DNA of 64,000 nt from Eledone cirrhosa (lineage: Eukaryota; Mollusca; Cephalopoda; Octopoda; Eledonidae): NCBI GenBank assembly GCA_964016885.1, contig OZ024740.1, positions 10,221,454 through 10,285,453 of the forward strand. Reading direction: 5' to 3'. The translations under genes were made by a program, and so were the position numbers. This document shows positions 28,447-44,799 of this stretch, piece after piece. Position 1 is the stretch's first letter. Each line of letters opens with the position of its first letter. The notes under the pieces were generated by a model that was given only the letters and a program-made list of their open reading frames with translations, was not told where the DNA came from and made no database searches.

Positions 28447-31400
28447 GTATACAGGTGTTATAGTATAGAGCGTATATAGGTGTTATAGTATAGAGTGTAT
28501 ATAGGTTTATAGTATAGAGTGTATATAGGGTTATAATATAGAGTGTATATAGGGTTATAGTATAGAGTGTATATAGGGTTATAGTATAGAGTGTATATAG
28601 GTGTTATAGTATAGAGTATATATAGGTGTTATAGTATAGAGTGTATATAGGTGTTATAGTATAAATTGTATATAGGATTATAGTATAGAGTGTATATAGG
28701 GTTATAGTATAGAGTGTATATAGGGTTATAGTATAGAGTGTATATAGGGTTATAGTATAAAGTGTATATAGGGTTATAGTATAGAGTGTATATAGGTGTT
28801 ATAGTATAGAGTGTATATAGGGTTATAGTATAAAGTGTATATAGGGTTATAGTATAGAGTGTATATAGGTGTTATATTATAGAGTGTATATAGGTGTTAT
28901 AGTATAGAGTGTATATAGGTGTTATAGTATAGAGTGTATATAGGTGTTATAGTATAGAGTGTATATAGGTGTTATAATGTAGAGTGTATATAGGTGTTAT
29001 AGTATAGAGTGTATATAGGTGTTATAGTATAGAGTGTATATAGGTGTTATAGTATAGAGTGTATATAGGTGTTATAGTATAGAGTGTATATAGGTGTTAT
29101 AGTATAGAGTGTGTATAGGTGTTATAGTATAGAGTGTATATAGGTGTTATAGTATAGAGTGTATATAGGTGTTATAGTATAGAGTGTATATAGGTGTTAT
29201 AGTATAGAGTGTATGTAGGTGTTATAGTATAGAGTGTTGTAGTATAGAGTGTATATAAGTGTTATAGTATAGAGTGTATATAGGTGTTATAGTATAGAGT
29301 GTATATCGGTGTTATAGTATAGAGTGTATATAGGTGTTATAGTATAGAGTGTATATAGGTGTTATAGTATAGAGTGTATATAGGTGTTATAGTATAGAGT
29401 GTATATAGGTGTTATATTATAGAGTGTATATAGGTGTTATAGTACAGAGTGTATATAGGTGTTATAGTATAGAGTGTATATAGGTGTTATAGTATAGAGT
29501 GTATATAGGGTTATAGTATAAAGTGTATATAGGGTTATAGTATAGAGTGTATATAGGGTTATAGTATAGAGTGTATATAGGTGTTATAGTATAGAGTGTA
29601 TATAGGGTTATAGTATAAAGTGTATATAGGGTTATAGTATAGAGTGTATATAGGTGTTATAATATAGAGTGTATATAGGGTTATAGTAGAGAGTGTGTAT
29701 AGGTGTTATAGTATAGAGTGTATATAGGGTTATAGTATAAAGTGTATATAGGTTTATAGTATAGAGTGTATATAGGGTTATAGTATAGAGTGTATATAGG
29801 GTTATAGTATAGAGTGTATATAGGTGTTATAGTATAGAGTGTATATAGGGTTATAGTATAAAGTGTATATAGGGTTATAGTATAGAGTGTATATAGTGTT
29901 ATAGTATAGAGTGTATATAGGTTTTATAGTATAGAGTATATATAGGTGTTATAGTATAGAGTGTATATAGGTGTTATAGTATAAAATGTATATAGGATTA
30001 TAGTTTAGAGTGTATATAGGGTTATAGTATAGAGTGTATATAGGGTTATAGTATAGAGTGTATATAGGGTTATAGTATAAAGTGTATATAGGGTTATAGT
30101 ATAGAGTGTATATAGGTGTTATAGTATAGAGTGTATATAGGGTTATAGTATAAAGTGTATATAGGGTTATAGTATAGAGTGTATATTGGGTTATAGTATA
30201 AAGTGTATATAGGGTTATAGTATAGAGTGTATATAGGTGTTATAATATAGAGTGTATATAGGGTTATAGTATAGAGTGTGTATAGGTGTTATAGTATAGA
30301 GTGTATATAGGTGTTATAGTATAGAATGTATATAGGTGTTATAGTATAGAGTGTATATAGGTGTTATAGTATAGAGTGTATGTAGGTGTTATAGTATAGA
30401 GTGTTATAGTATAGAGTGTATATAGGTGTTATAGTATAGAGTGTATATAGGTGTTATAGTATAGAGTGTATATCGGTGTTATAGTATAGAGTGTATATAG
30501 GTGTTATAGTATAGAGTGTATATAGGTGTTATAGTATAGAGTGTATATAGGTGTTATAGTATAGAGTGTATATAGGTGTTATAGTATAGAGTGTATATAG
30601 GTGTCATAGTATAGAGTGTATATAGGTGTTATAGTATAGAGTGTATATCGGTGTTATTGTATAGAGTATATATAGGTGTTATAGTATAGAGTGTATGTAG
30701 GTGTTATAGTATAGAGTGTATATAGGTGTTATAGTATAGAGTGTATATAGGGTTATAGTATAGAGTGTATATAGGTGTTATAGTATAGAGTGTATATAGG
30801 TGTTATAGTATAGAGTGTATATCGGTGTTATAGTATAGAGTATATATAGGTGTTATAATATAGAGTATATATAGGGTTATAGTATAGAGTGTATATAGGT
30901 GTTATAGTATAGAGTGTATATAGGGTGTATAGTATAGAGTGTATATAGGTGTTATAGTATAGAGTATATATAGGTGTTATAGTATAGAGTATATATAGGT
31001 GTTATAGTATAGAGTGTATATAGGTGTTATAGTATGGAGTGTATATAGGGTTATAGTATAGAGTGTATATAGGTCTTATAATATAGAGTGTATATAGGTG
31101 TTATAGTATAAAGTATATATATGTGTTATAGTATAGAGTGTATATAAGTGTTATAGTATAGAGTGTATATAGGTGTTATAGTATAGAGTGTATATAGGTG
31201 TTATAGTATAGAGTGTATATAGGTGTTATAGTATAGAGTATATATAGGTGTTATAATATAGTGTATATATAGGTGTTATAGTATAGAGTGTATATAGGGT
31301 TATAGTATAGAGTGTGTATAGGTTTTATAGTATAGAGTGTATATAGGTGTTATAGTATAGAGTGTATATAGGTGTTATAGTATAGAGTGTATATAGGGTT

Positions 31401-34400
31401 ATAGTATAGAGTGTATATAGGGTTATAGTATAGAGTGTATATAGGTGTTATAGTATAGAGTGTATATAGGGTTATAGTATAGAGTGTATATAGGGTTATA
31501 GTATAGAGTGTATATAGGTGTTATAGTATAGAGTGTATATAGGTGTTATAGTATAGAGTGTATATAGGGTTATAGTATAGAGTGTATATAGGTTATAGTA
31601 TAGAGTGTATACAGGTGTTATAGTATAGAGCGTATATAGGTGTTATAGTATAGAGTGTATATAGGTTTATAGTATAGAGTGTATATAGGGTTATAATATA
31701 GAGTGTATATAGGGTTATAGTATAGAGTGTATATAGGGTTATAGTATAGAGTGTATATAGGTGTTATAGTATAGAGTATATATAGGTGTTATAGTATAGA
31801 GTGTATATAGGTGTTATAGTATAAAGTGTATATAGGATTATAGTATAGAGTGTATATAGGGTTATAGTATAGAGTGTATATAGGGTTATAGTATAGAGTG
31901 TATATAGGGTTATAGTATAAAGTGTATATAGGGTTATAGTATAGAGTGTATATAGGTGTTATAGTATAGAGTGTATATAGGGTTATAGTATAAAGTGTAT
32001 ATAGGGTTATAGTATAGAGTGTATATAGGTGTTATATTATAGAGTGTATATAGGTGTTATAGTATAGAGTGTATATAGGTGTTATAGTATAGAGTGTATA
32101 TAGGTGTTATAGTATAGAGTGTATATAGGTGTTATAATGTAGAGTGTATATAGGTGTTATAGTATAGAGTGTATATAGGTGTTATAGTATAGAGTGTATA
32201 TAGGTGTTATAGTATAGAGTGTATATAGGTGTTATAGTATAGAGTGTATATAGGTGTTATAGTATAGAGTGTGTATAGGTGTTATAGTATAGAGTGTATA
32301 TAGGTGTTATAGTATAGAGTGTATATAGGTGTTATAGTATAGAGTGTATATAGGTGTTATAGTATAGAGTGTATGTAGGTGTTATAGTATAGAGTGTTGT
32401 AGTATAGAGTGTATATAAGTGTTATAGTATAGAGTGTATATAGGTGTTATAGTATAGAGTGTATATCGGTGTTATAGTATAGAGTGTATATAGGTGTTAT
32501 AGTATAGAGTGTATATAGGTGTTATAGTATAGAGTGTATATAGGTGTTATAGTATAGAGTGTATATAGGTGTTATAGTATAGAGTGTATATAGGTGTTAT
32601 AGTACAGAGTGTATATAGGTGTTATAGTATAGAGTGTATATAGGTGTTATAGTATAGAGTGTATATAGGGTTATAGTAGAGAGTGTGTATAGGTGTTATA
32701 GTATAGAGTGTATATAGGGTTATAGTATAAAGTGTATATAGGTTTATAGTATAGAGTGTATATAGGGTTATAGTATAGAGTGTATATAGGGTTATAGTAT
32801 AGAGTGTGTATAGGTGTTATAGTATAGAGTGTATATAGGTGTTATAGTATAGAGTGTATATAGGTGTTATAGTATAGAGTGTATATAGGTGTTATAGTAT
32901 AGAGTGTATGTAGGTGTTATAGTATAGAGTGTTGTAGTATAGAGTGTATATAAGTGTTATAGTATAGAGTGTATATAGGTGTTATAGTATAGAGTGTATA
33001 TCGGTGTTATAGTATAGAGTGTATATAGGTGTTATAGTATAGAGTGTATATAGGTGTTATAGTATAGAGTGTATATAGGTGTTATAGTATAGAGTGTATA
33101 TAGGTGTTATAGTATAGAGTGTATATAGGTGTTATAGTACAGAGTGTATATAGGTGTTATAGTATAGAGTGTATATAGGTGTTATAGTATAGAGTGTATA
33201 TAGGGTTATAGTAGAGAGTGTGTATAGGTGTTATAGTATAGAGTGTATATAGGGTTATAGTATAAAGTGTATATAGGTTTATAGTATAGAGTGTATATAG
33301 GGTTATAGTATAGAGTGTATATAGGGTTATAGTATAGAGTGTATATAGGTGTTATAGTATAGAGTGTATATAGGGTTATAGTATAAAGTGTATATAGGGT
33401 TATAGTATAGAGTGTATATAGTGTTATAGTATAGAGTGTATATAGGTTTTATAGTATAGAGTATATATAGGTGTTATAGTATAGAGTGTATATAGGTGTT
33501 ATAGTATAAAATGTATATAGGATTATAGTTTAGAGTGTATATAGGGTTATAGTATAGAGTGTATATAGGGTTATAGTATAGAGTGTATATAGGGTTATAG
33601 TATAAAGTGTATATAGGGTTATAGTATAGAGTGTATATAGGTGTTATAGTATAGAGTGTATATAGGGTTATAGTATAAAGTGTATATAGGGTTATAGTAT
33701 AGAGTGTATATTGGGTTATAGTATAAAGTGTATATAGGGTTATAGTATAGAGTGTATATAGGTGTTATAATATAGAGTGTATATAGGGTTATAGTATAGA
33801 GTGTGTATAGGTGTTATAGTATAGAGTGTATATAGGTGTTATAGTATAGAATGTATATAGGTGTTATAGTATAGAGTGTATATAGGTGTTATAGTATAGA
33901 GTGTATGTAGGTGTTATAGTTTAGAGTGTTATAGTATAGAGTGTATATAGGTGTTATAGTATAGAGTGTATATAGGTGTTATAGTATAGAGTGTATATCG
34001 GTGTTATAGTATAGAGTGTATATAGGTGTTATAGTATAGAGTGTATATAGGTGTTATAGTATAGAGTGTATATAGGTGTTATAGTATAGAGTGTATATAG
34101 GTGTTATAGTATAGAGTGTATATAGGTGTCATAGTATAGAGTGTATATAGGTGTTATAGTATAGAGTGTATATCGGTGTTATTGTATAGAGTATATATAG
34201 GTGTTATAGTATAGAGTGTATGTAGGTGTTATAGTATAGAGTGTATATAGGTGTTATAGTATAGAGTGTATATAGGGTTATAGTATAGAGTGTATATAGG
34301 TGTTATAGTATAGAGTGTATATAGGTGTTATAGTATAGAGTGTATATCGGTGTTATAGTATAGAGTATATATAGGTGTTATAATATAGAGTATATATAGG

Positions 34401-37400
34401 GTTATAGTATAGAGTGTATATAGGTGTTATAGTATAGAGTGTATATAGGGTGTATAGTATAGAGTGTATATAGGTGTTATAGTATAGAGTATATATAGGT
34501 GTTATAGTATAGAGTATATATAGGTGTTATAGTATAGAGTGTATATAGGTGTTATAGTATGGAGTGTATATAGGGTTATAGTATAGAGTGTATATAGGTC
34601 TTATAATATAGAGTGTATATAGGTGTTATAGTATAAAGTATATATATGTGTTATAGTATAGAGTGTATATAAGTGTTATAGTATAGAGTGTATATAGGTG
34701 TTATAGTATAGAGTGTATATAGGTGTTATAGTATAGAGTGTATATAGGTGTTATAGTATAGAGTATATATAGGTGTTATAATATAGTGTATATATAGGTG
34801 TTATAGTATAGAGTGTATATAGGGTTATAGTATAGAGTGTGTATAGGTGTTATAGTATAGAGTGTATATAGGTGTTATAGTATAGAGTGTATATAGGTGT
34901 TATAGTATAGAGTGTATATAGGGTTATAGTATAGAGTGTATATAGGGTTATAGTATAGAGTGTATATAGGTGTTATAGTATAGAGTGTATATAGGGTTAT
35001 AGTATAGAGTGTATATAGGGTTATAGTATAGAGTGTATATAGGTGTTATAGTATAGAGTGTATATAGGTGTTATAGTATAGAGTGTATATAGGGTTATAG
35101 TATAGAGTGTATATAGGTTATAGTATAGAGTGTATACAGGTGTTATAGTATAGAGCGTATATAGGTGTTATAGTATAGAGTGTATATAGGTTTATAGTAT
35201 AGAGTGTATATAGGGTTATAATATAGAGTGTATATAGGGTTATAGTATAGAGTGTATATAGGGTTATAGTATAGAGTGTATATAGGTGTTATAGTATAGA
35301 GTATATATAGGTGTTATAGTATAGAGTGTATATAGGTGTTATAGTATAAAGTGTATATAGGATTATAGTATAGAGTGTATATAGGGTTATAGTATAGAGT
35401 GTATATAGGGTTATAGTATAGAGTGTATATAGGGTTATAGTATAAAGTGTATATAGGGTTATAGTATAGAGTGTATATAGGTGTTATAGTATAGAGTGTA
35501 TATAGGGTTATAGTATAAAGTGTATATAGGGTTATAGTATAGAGTGTATATAGGTGTTATATTATAGAGTGTATATAGGTGTTATAGTATAGAGTGTATA
35601 TAGGTGTTATAGTATAGAGTGTATATAGGTGTTATAGTATAGAGTGTATATAGGTGTTATAATGTAGAGTGTATATAGGTGTTATAGTATAGAGTGTATA
35701 TAGGTGTTATAGTATAGAGTGTATATAGGTGTTATAGTATAGAGTGTATATAGGTGTTATAGTATAGAGTGTATATAGGTGTTATAGTATAGAGTGTGTA
35801 TAGGTGTTATAGTATAGAGTGTTATAGGTGTTATAGTATAGAGTGTATATAGGTGTTATAGTATAGAGTGTATATAGGTGTTATAGTATAGAGTGTATGT
35901 AGGTGTTATAGTATAGAGTGTTGTAGTATAAGAGTGTATATAAGTGTTATAGTATAGAGTGTATATAGGTGTTATAGTATAGAGTGTATATCGGTGTTAT
36001 AGTATAGAGTGTATATAGGTGTTATAGTATAGAGTGTATATAGGTGTTATAGTATAGAGTGTATATAGGTGTTATAGTATAGAGTGTATATAGGTGTTAT
36101 AGTATAGAGTGTATATAGGTGTTATAGTACAGAGTGTATATAGGTGTTATAGTATAGAGTGTATATAGGTGTTATAGTATAGAGTGTATATAGGGTTATA
36201 GTATAAAGTGTATATAGGGTTATAGTATAGAGTGTATATAGGGTTATAGTATAGAGTGTATATAGGTGTTATAGTATAGAGTGTATATAGGGTTATAGTA
36301 TAAAGTGTATATAGGGTTATAGTATAGAGTGTATATAGGTGTTATAATATAGAGTGTATATAGGGTTATAGTAGAGAGTGTGTATAGGTGTTATAGTATA
36401 GAGTGTATATAGGGTTATAGTATAAAGTGTATATAGGTTTATAGTATAGAGTGTATATAGGGTTATAGTATAGAGTGTATATAGGGTTATAGTATAGAGT
36501 GTATATAGGTGTTATAGTATAGAGTGTATATAGGGTTATAGTATAGAGTGTATATAGGGTTATAGTATAGAGTGTATATAGGTGTTATAGTATAGAGTGT
36601 ATATAGGGTTATAGTATAGAGTGTATATTGGGTTATAGTATAGAGTGTATATAGGTGTTATAGTATAGAGTGTATATAGGTGTTATAGTATAGAGTGTAT
36701 ATAGGGTTATAGTATAGAGTGTATATAGGGTTATAGTATAGAGTGTATATAGGTGTTATAGTATAGAGTGTATATAGGTGTTATAGTATAAAGTGTATAT
36801 AAGGTTATAGTATAAAGTGTATATAGGGTTATAGTATAAAGTGTATATAGGGTTATAGTATAGAGTGTATATAGGTGTTATAGTATAGAGTGTATATAGG
36901 GTTATAGTATAAAGTGTATATAGGGTTATAGTATAGAGTGTATATAGGTGTTATAATATAGAGTGTATATAGGGTTATAGTATAGAGTGTGTATAGGTGT
37001 TATAGTATAGAGTGTATATAGGTGTTATAGTATAGAGTGTATATAGGTGTTATAGTATAGAGTGTATATAGGTGTTATAGTATAGAGTGTATATAGGTGT
37101 TATAATATAGAGTGTATATAGGTGTTATAGTATAGAGTGTATATAGGTGTTATAGTATAGAGTGTATATAGGTGTTATAGTATAGAGTGTATATAGGTGT
37201 TATAGTATAGAGTGTATATAGGTGTTATAGTATAGAGTGTGTATAGGTGTTATAGTATAGAGTGTATATAGGTGTTATAGTATAGAGTGTATATAGGTGT
37301 TATAGTATAGATTGTATATAGGTGTTATAGTATAGAGTGTATGTAGGTGTTATAGTATAGAGTGTTATAGTATAGAGTGTATTTAGGTGTTATAGTATAG

Positions 37401-39720
37401 AGTGTATATAGGTGTTATAGTATAGAGTGTATATAGGTGTTATAGTATAGAGTGTATATAGGTGTTATAGTATAGAGTGTATATAGGGTTATAGTATAAA
37501 GTGTATATAGGGTTATAGTATAGAGTGTATATAGGGTTATAGTATAAAGTGTATATAGGTTTATAGTATAGAGTGTATATAGGGTTATAGTATAGAGTGT
37601 ATATAGGGTTATAGTATAAAGTGTATATAGGGTTATAGTATAGAGTGTATATAGGTGTTATAGTATAAAGTGTACATAGGGTTATAGTATAGAGTGTATA
37701 TAGTGTTATAGTATAGAGTGTATATAGGGTTATTTTATAGAGTGTATATAGGGTTATAGTATAAAGTGTATATAGGGTTATAGTATAGAGTGTATATAGG
37801 TGTTATAGTATAGAGTGTATATAGGGTTATAGTATAAAGTGTATATAGGGTTATAGTATAGAGTGTATATAGGGTTATAGTATAAAGTGTATATAGGGTT
37901 ATAGTATAGAGTGTATATAGGGTTATAGTATAGAGTGTATATAGGGTTATAGTATAGAGTGTATATAGGGTTATAGTATAGAGTGTATATAGGTGTTATA
38001 GTATAAAGTGTATATAGGTGTTATAGTATAGAGTATATATAGGTGTTATAGTATAGAGTGTATATAGGTGTTATAGTATAGAGTGTATGTAGGTGTTATA
38101 GTATAGAGTGTATATAGGTGTTATAGTATAGAGTGTATATAGGGTTATAGTATAGAGCGTATATAGATGTTATAGTATAGAGTGTATATAGGTGTTATAG
38201 TATAGAGTGTATATCGGTGTTATAGTATAGAGTGTATATAGGTGTTATAGTATGGAGTGTATATAGGGTTATAGTATAGAGTGTATATAGGTGTTATAGT
38301 ATAGAGTGTATATAGGTGTTATAATATAGAGTGTATATAGGTGTTATAGTATAGAGTGTATATAGGTGTTATAGTATAGAGTGTATATCGGTGTTATAGT
38401 ATAGAGTATATATAGGTGTTATAATATAGAGTATATATAGGGTTATAGTATAGAGTGTATATAGGTGTTATAGTATAGAGTATATATAGGTGTTATAGTA
38501 TAGAGTGTATATAGGTGCTAGAGTATGGAGTGTATATAGGGTTATAGTATAGAGTGTATATAGGTGTTATAGTATAGAGTGTATATAGGTGTTATAATAT
38601 AGAGTGTATGTAGGTGTTATAGTATAGAGTGTATATCGGTGTTATAGTATAGAGTATATATAGGTGTTATAGCATAGAGTGTATATAGGTGTTATAGTAT
38701 AGAGTGTATATAGGGTTATAGTATAGAGTGTATATAGGTGTTATAGTATAGTGTGTATATAGGGTTATAGTATAGAGTGTATATAGGTGTTATAGTATAG
38801 AGTGTATATAGGTGTTAAAGTATAGAGTGTATATAGGTGTTATAGTATAGAGTGTATATAGGTGTTATAGTATAGAGTATATATAGGTGTTATAATATAG
38901 AGTGTATGTAGGTGTTATAGTATAGAGTGTATATAGGTGTTATAGTATAGAGTGTATATAGGTGTTATAATATAGAGTGTATGTAGGTGTTATAGTATAG
39001 AGTGTATATCGGTGTTATAGTATAGAGTATATATAGGTGTTATAGTATAGAGTGTATATAGGTGTTATAGTATAGAGTGTATATAGATGTTATAGTATAG
39101 AGTGTATATAGGTGTTATAGTATGGAGTGTATATAGGGTTATAGTATAGAGTGTATATAGGTGTTATAATATAGAGTGTATATAGGTGTTATAGTATAAA
39201 GTATATATATGTGTTATAGTATAGAGTGTATATAAGTGTTATAGTATAGAGTGTATATAGGTGTTATAGTATAGAGTGTATATAGGTGTTATAGTATAGA
39301 GTGTATATAGGTGTTATAGTATAGAGTATATATAGGTGTTATAATATAGTGTATATATAGGTGTTATAGTATAGAGTGTATATAGGGTTATAGTATAGAG
39401 TGTGTATAGGTGTTATAGTATAGAGTGTATATAGGTGTTATAGTATAGAGTGTATATAGGTGTTATAGTATAGAGTGTATATAGGGTTATAGTATAGAGT
39501 GTATATAGGGTTATAGTATAGAGTGTATATAGGTGTTATAGTATAGAGTGTATATAGGGTTATAGTATAGAGTGTATATAGGGTTATAGTATAGAGTGTA
39601 TATAGGTGTTATAGTATAGAGTGTATATAGGTGTTATAGTATAGAGTGTATATAGGGTTATAGTATAGAGTGTATATAGGTTATAGTATAGAGTGTATAC
39701 AGGTGTTATAGTATAGAGCG
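28447..39720. repeat. Higher-order repeat blocks (second family in the satellite)
   Basis: A different rare pair, GTATACAGG followed closely by GAGCGTATATAGG, occurs at about 28447, 31607, 35132 and 39695, giving spacings of about 3,160, 3,525 and 4,563 bp. The variant TAGTACAGAGTG recurs near 29443, 32605, 33137, 36129 and 40691. Its two copies at 32605 and 33137 show an internal tandem duplication of about 530 bp within one block, which explains most of the longer second spacing. These markers are absent from the left half, so at least two higher-order families coexist in the array. Confidence 0.8.
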
Positions 39721-42700
39721 TATATAGGTGTTATAGTATAGAGTGTATATAGGTTTATAGTATAGAGTGTATATAGGGTTATAATATAGAGTGTATATAG
39801 GGTTATAGTATAGAGTGTATATAGGGTTATAGTATAGAGTGTATATAGGTGTTATAGTATAGAGTATATATAGGTGTTATAGTATAGAGTGTATATAGGT
39901 GTTATAGTATAAAGTGTATATAGGATTATAGTATAGAGTGTATATAGGGTTATAGTATAGAGTGTATATAGGGTTATAGTATAGAGTGTATATAGGGTTA
40001 TAGTATAAAGTGTATATAGGGTTATAGTATAGAGTGTATATAGGTGTTATAGTATAGAGTGTATATAGGGTTATAGTATAAAGTGTATATAGGGTTATAG
40101 TATAGAGTGTATATAGGTGTTATATTATAGAGTGTATATAGGTGTTATAGTATAGAGTGTATATAGGTGTTATAGTATAGAGTGTATATAGGTGTTATAG
40201 TATAGAGTGTATATAGGTGTTATAATGTAGAGTGTATATAGGTGTTATAGTATAGAGTGTATATAGGTGTTATAGTATAGAGTGTATATAGGTGTTATAG
40301 TATAGAGTGTATATAGGTGTTATAGTATAGAGTGTATATAGGTGTTATAGTATAGAGTGTGTATAGGTGTTATAGTATAGAGTGTATATAGGTGTTATAG
40401 TATAGAGTGTATATAGGTGTTATAGTATAGAGTGTATATAGGTGTTATAGTATAGAGTGTATGTAGGTGTTATAGTATAGAGTGTTGTAGTATAGAGTGT
40501 ATATAAGTGTTATAGTATAGAGTGTATATAGGTGTTATAGTATAGAGTGTATATCGGTGTTATATTATAGAGTGTATATAGGTGTTATAGTATAGAGTGT
40601 ATATAGGTGTTATAGTATAGAGTGTATATAGGTGTTATAGTATAGAGTGTATATAGGTGTTATAGTATAGAGTGTATATAGGGGTTATAGTACAGAGTGT
40701 ATATAGGTGTTATAGTATAGAGTGTATATAGGTGTTATAGTATAGAGTGTATATAGGGTTATAGTATAAAGTGTATATAGGGTTATAGTATAGAGTGTAT
40801 ATAGGGTTATAGTATAGAGTGTATATAGGTGTTATAGTATAGAGTGTATATAGGGTTATAGTATAAAGTGTATATAGGGTTATAGTATAGAGTGTATATA
40901 GGTGTTATAATATAGAGTGTATATAGGGTTATAGTAGAGAGTGTGTATAGGTGTTATAGTATAGAGTGTATATAGGGTTATAGTATAAAGTGTATATAGG
41001 TTTATAGTATAGAGTGTATATAGGGTTATAGTATAGAGTGTATATAGGGTTATAGTATAGAGTGTATATAGGTGTTATAGTATAGAGTGTATATAGGGTT
41101 ATAGTATAGAGTGTATATAGGGTTATAGTATAGAGTGTATATAGGTGTTATAGTATAGAGTGTATATAGGGTTATAGTATAGAGTGTATATTGGGTTATA
41201 GTATAGAGTGTATATAGGTGTTATAGTATAGAGTGTATATAGGTGTTATAGTATAGAGTGTATATAGGGTTATAGTATAGAGTGTATATAGGGTTATAGT
41301 ATAGAGTGTATATAGGTGTTATAGTATAGAGTGTATATAGGTGTTATAGTATAAAGTGTATATAAGGTTATAGTATAAAGTGTATATAGGGTTATAGTAT
41401 AAAGTGTATATAGGGTTATAGTATAGAGTGTATATAGGTGTTATAGTATAGAGTGTATATAGGGTTATAGTATAAAGTGTATATAGGGTTATAGTATAGA
41501 GTGTATATAGGTGTTATAATATAGAGTGTATATAGGGTTATAGTATAGAGTGTGTATAGGTGTTATAGTATAGAGTGTATATAGGTGTTATAGTATAGAG
41601 TGTATATAGGTGTTATAGTATAGAGTGTATATAGGTGTTATAGTATAGAGTGTATATAGGTGTTATAATATAGAGTGTATATAGGTGTTATAGTATAGAG
41701 TGTATATAGGTGTTATAGTATAGAGTGTATATAGGTGTTATAGTATAGAGTGTATATAGGTGTTATAGTATAGAGTGTATATAGGTGTTATAGTATAGAG
41801 TGTGTATAGGTGTTATAGTATAGAGTGTATATAGGTGTTATAGTATAGAGTGTATATAGGTGTTATAGTATAGATTGTATATAGGTGTTATAGTATAGAG
41901 TGTATGTAGGTGTTATAGTATAGAGTGTTATAGTATAGAGTGTATATAGGTGTTATAGTATAGAGTGTATATAGGTGTTATAGTATAGAGTGTATATAGG
42001 TGTTATAGTATAGAGTGTATATAGGTGTTATAGTATAGAGTGTATATAGGGTTATAGTATAAAGTGTATATAGGGTTATAGTATAGAGTGTATATAGGGT
42101 TATAGTATAAAGTGTATATAGGTTTATAGTATAGAGTGTATATAGGGTTATAGTATAGAGTGTATATAGGGTTATAGTATAAAGTGTATATAGGGTTATA
42201 GTATAGAGTGTATATAGGTGTTATAGTATAAAGTGTACATAGGGTTATAGTATAGAGTGTATATAGTGTTATAGTACAGAGTGTATATAGGGTTATTTTA
42301 TAGAGTGTATATAGGGTTATAGTATAAAGTGTATATAGGGTTATAGTATAGAGTGTATATAGGTGTTATAGTATAGAGTGTATATAGGGTTATAGTATAA
42401 AGTGTATATAGGGTTATAGTATAGAGTGTATATAGGGTTATAGTATAAAGTGTATATAGGGTTATAGTATAGAGTGTATATAGGGTTATAGTATAGAGTG
42501 TATATAGGGTTATAGTATAGAGTGTATATAGGGTTATAGTATAGAGTGTATATAGGTGTTATAGTATAAAGTGTATATAGGTGTTATAGTATAGAGTATA
42601 TATAGGTGTTATAGTATAGAGTGTATATAGGTGTTATAGTATAGAATGTATGTAGGTGTTATAGTATAGAGTGTATATAGGTGTTATAGTATAGAGTGTA

Positions 42701-44799
42701 TATAGGGTTATAGTATAGAGCGTATATAGATGTTATAGTATAGAGTGTATATAGGTGTTATAGTATAGAGTGTATATCGGTGTTATAGTATAGAGTGTAT
42801 ATAGGTGTTATAGTATGGAGTGTATATAGGGTTATAGTATAGAGTGTATATAGGTGTTATAGTATAGAGTGTATATAGGTGTTATAATATAGAGTGTATA
42901 TAGGTGTTATAGTATAGAGTGTATATAGGTGTTATAGTATAGAGTGTATATCGGTGTTATAGTATAGAGTATATATAGGTGTTATAATATAGAGTATATA
43001 TAGGGTTATAGTATAGAGTGTATATAGGTGTTATAGTATAGAGTATATATAGGTGTTATAGTATAGAGTGTATATAGGTGTTAGAGTATGGAGTGTATAT
43101 AGGGTTATAGTATAGAGTGTATATAGGTGTTATAGTATAGAGTGTATATAGGTGTTATAATATAGAGTGTATGTAGGTGTTATAGTATAGAGTGTATATC
43201 GGTGTTATAGTATAGAGTATATATAGGTGTTATAGCATAGAGTGTATATAGGTGTTATAGTATAGAGTGTATATAGGGTTATAGTATAGAGTGTATATAG
43301 GTGTTATAGTATAGTGTGTATATAGGGTTATAGTATAGAGTGTATATAGGTGTTATAGTATAGAGTGTATATAGGTGTTAAAGTATAGAGTGTATATAGG
43401 TGTTATAGTATAGAGTGTATATAGGTGTTATAGTATAGAGTATATATAGGTGTTATAATATAGAGTGTATGTAGGTGTTATAGTATAGAGTGTATATAGG
43501 TGTTATAGTATAGAGTGTATATAGGTGTTATAATATAGAGTGTATGTAGGTGTTATAGTATAGAGTGTATATCGGTGTTATAGTATAGAGTATATATAGG
43601 TGTTATAGTATAGAGTGTATATAGGTGTTATAGTATAGAGTGTATATAGATGTTATAGTATAGAGTGTATATAGGTGTTATAATATAGAGTGTATATAGG
43701 TGTTATAGTATTGAGTATATATAGGTGTTATAATATAGAGTATATATAGGTGTTATAGTATAGAGTGTATATAGGGTTATAGTATAGAGTGTATATAGGT
43801 GTTATAGTATAGAGTGTATATAGGTGTTATAGTATAGAGTGTATATAGGTGTTATAATATAGAGTGTATATAGGTGTTATAGTATAGAGTGTATATAGGG
43901 TTATAGTATAGAGTGTATATAGGTGTTATAATATAGAGTGTATATAGGGTTATAGTATAGAGTGTGTATAGGTGTTATAGTATAGAGTGTATATAGGTGT
44001 TATAGTATAGAGTGTATATAGGTGTTATAGTATAGAGTGTATATAGGTGTTATAGTATAGAGTGTATATAGGTGTTATAATATAGAGTGTATATAGGTGT
44101 TATAGTATAGAGTGTATATAGGTGTTATAGTATAGAGTGTATATAGGTGTTATAGTATAGAGTGTATATAGGTGTTATAGTATAGAGTGTATATAGGTGT
44201 TATAGTATAGAGTGTGTATAGGTGTTATAGTATAGAGTGTATATAGGTGTTATAGTATAGAGTGTATGTAGGTGTTATAGTATAGAGTGTTATAGTATAG
44301 AGTGTATATAGGTGTTATAGTATAGAGTGTATATAGGTGTTATAGTATAGAGTGTATATCGGTGTTATAGTATAGAGTGTATATAGGTGTTATAGTATAG
44401 AGTGTATATAGGTGTTATAGTATAGAGTGTATATAGGTGTTATAGTATAGAGTGTATATAGGTGGTATAGTATAGAGTGTATATAGGTGTTATAGTATAG
44501 AGTGTATATAGGTGTTACAGTATAGAGTGTATATAGGTGTTATAGTATAGAGTGTATATAGGGTTATAGTATAGAGTGTATATCGGTGTTATAGTATAGA
44601 GTGTATATAGGTGTTATAGTATAGAGTGTATATAGGTGTTATAGTATAGAGTGTATATAGGTGTTATAGTATAGAGTGTATATAGGTATTATAGTATAGA
44701 GTGTTATAGTATAGAGTGTATATAGGTGTTATAGTATAGAGTGTATATAGGTGTTATAGTATAGAGTGTATATAGGTGTTATAATATAGAGTATATATA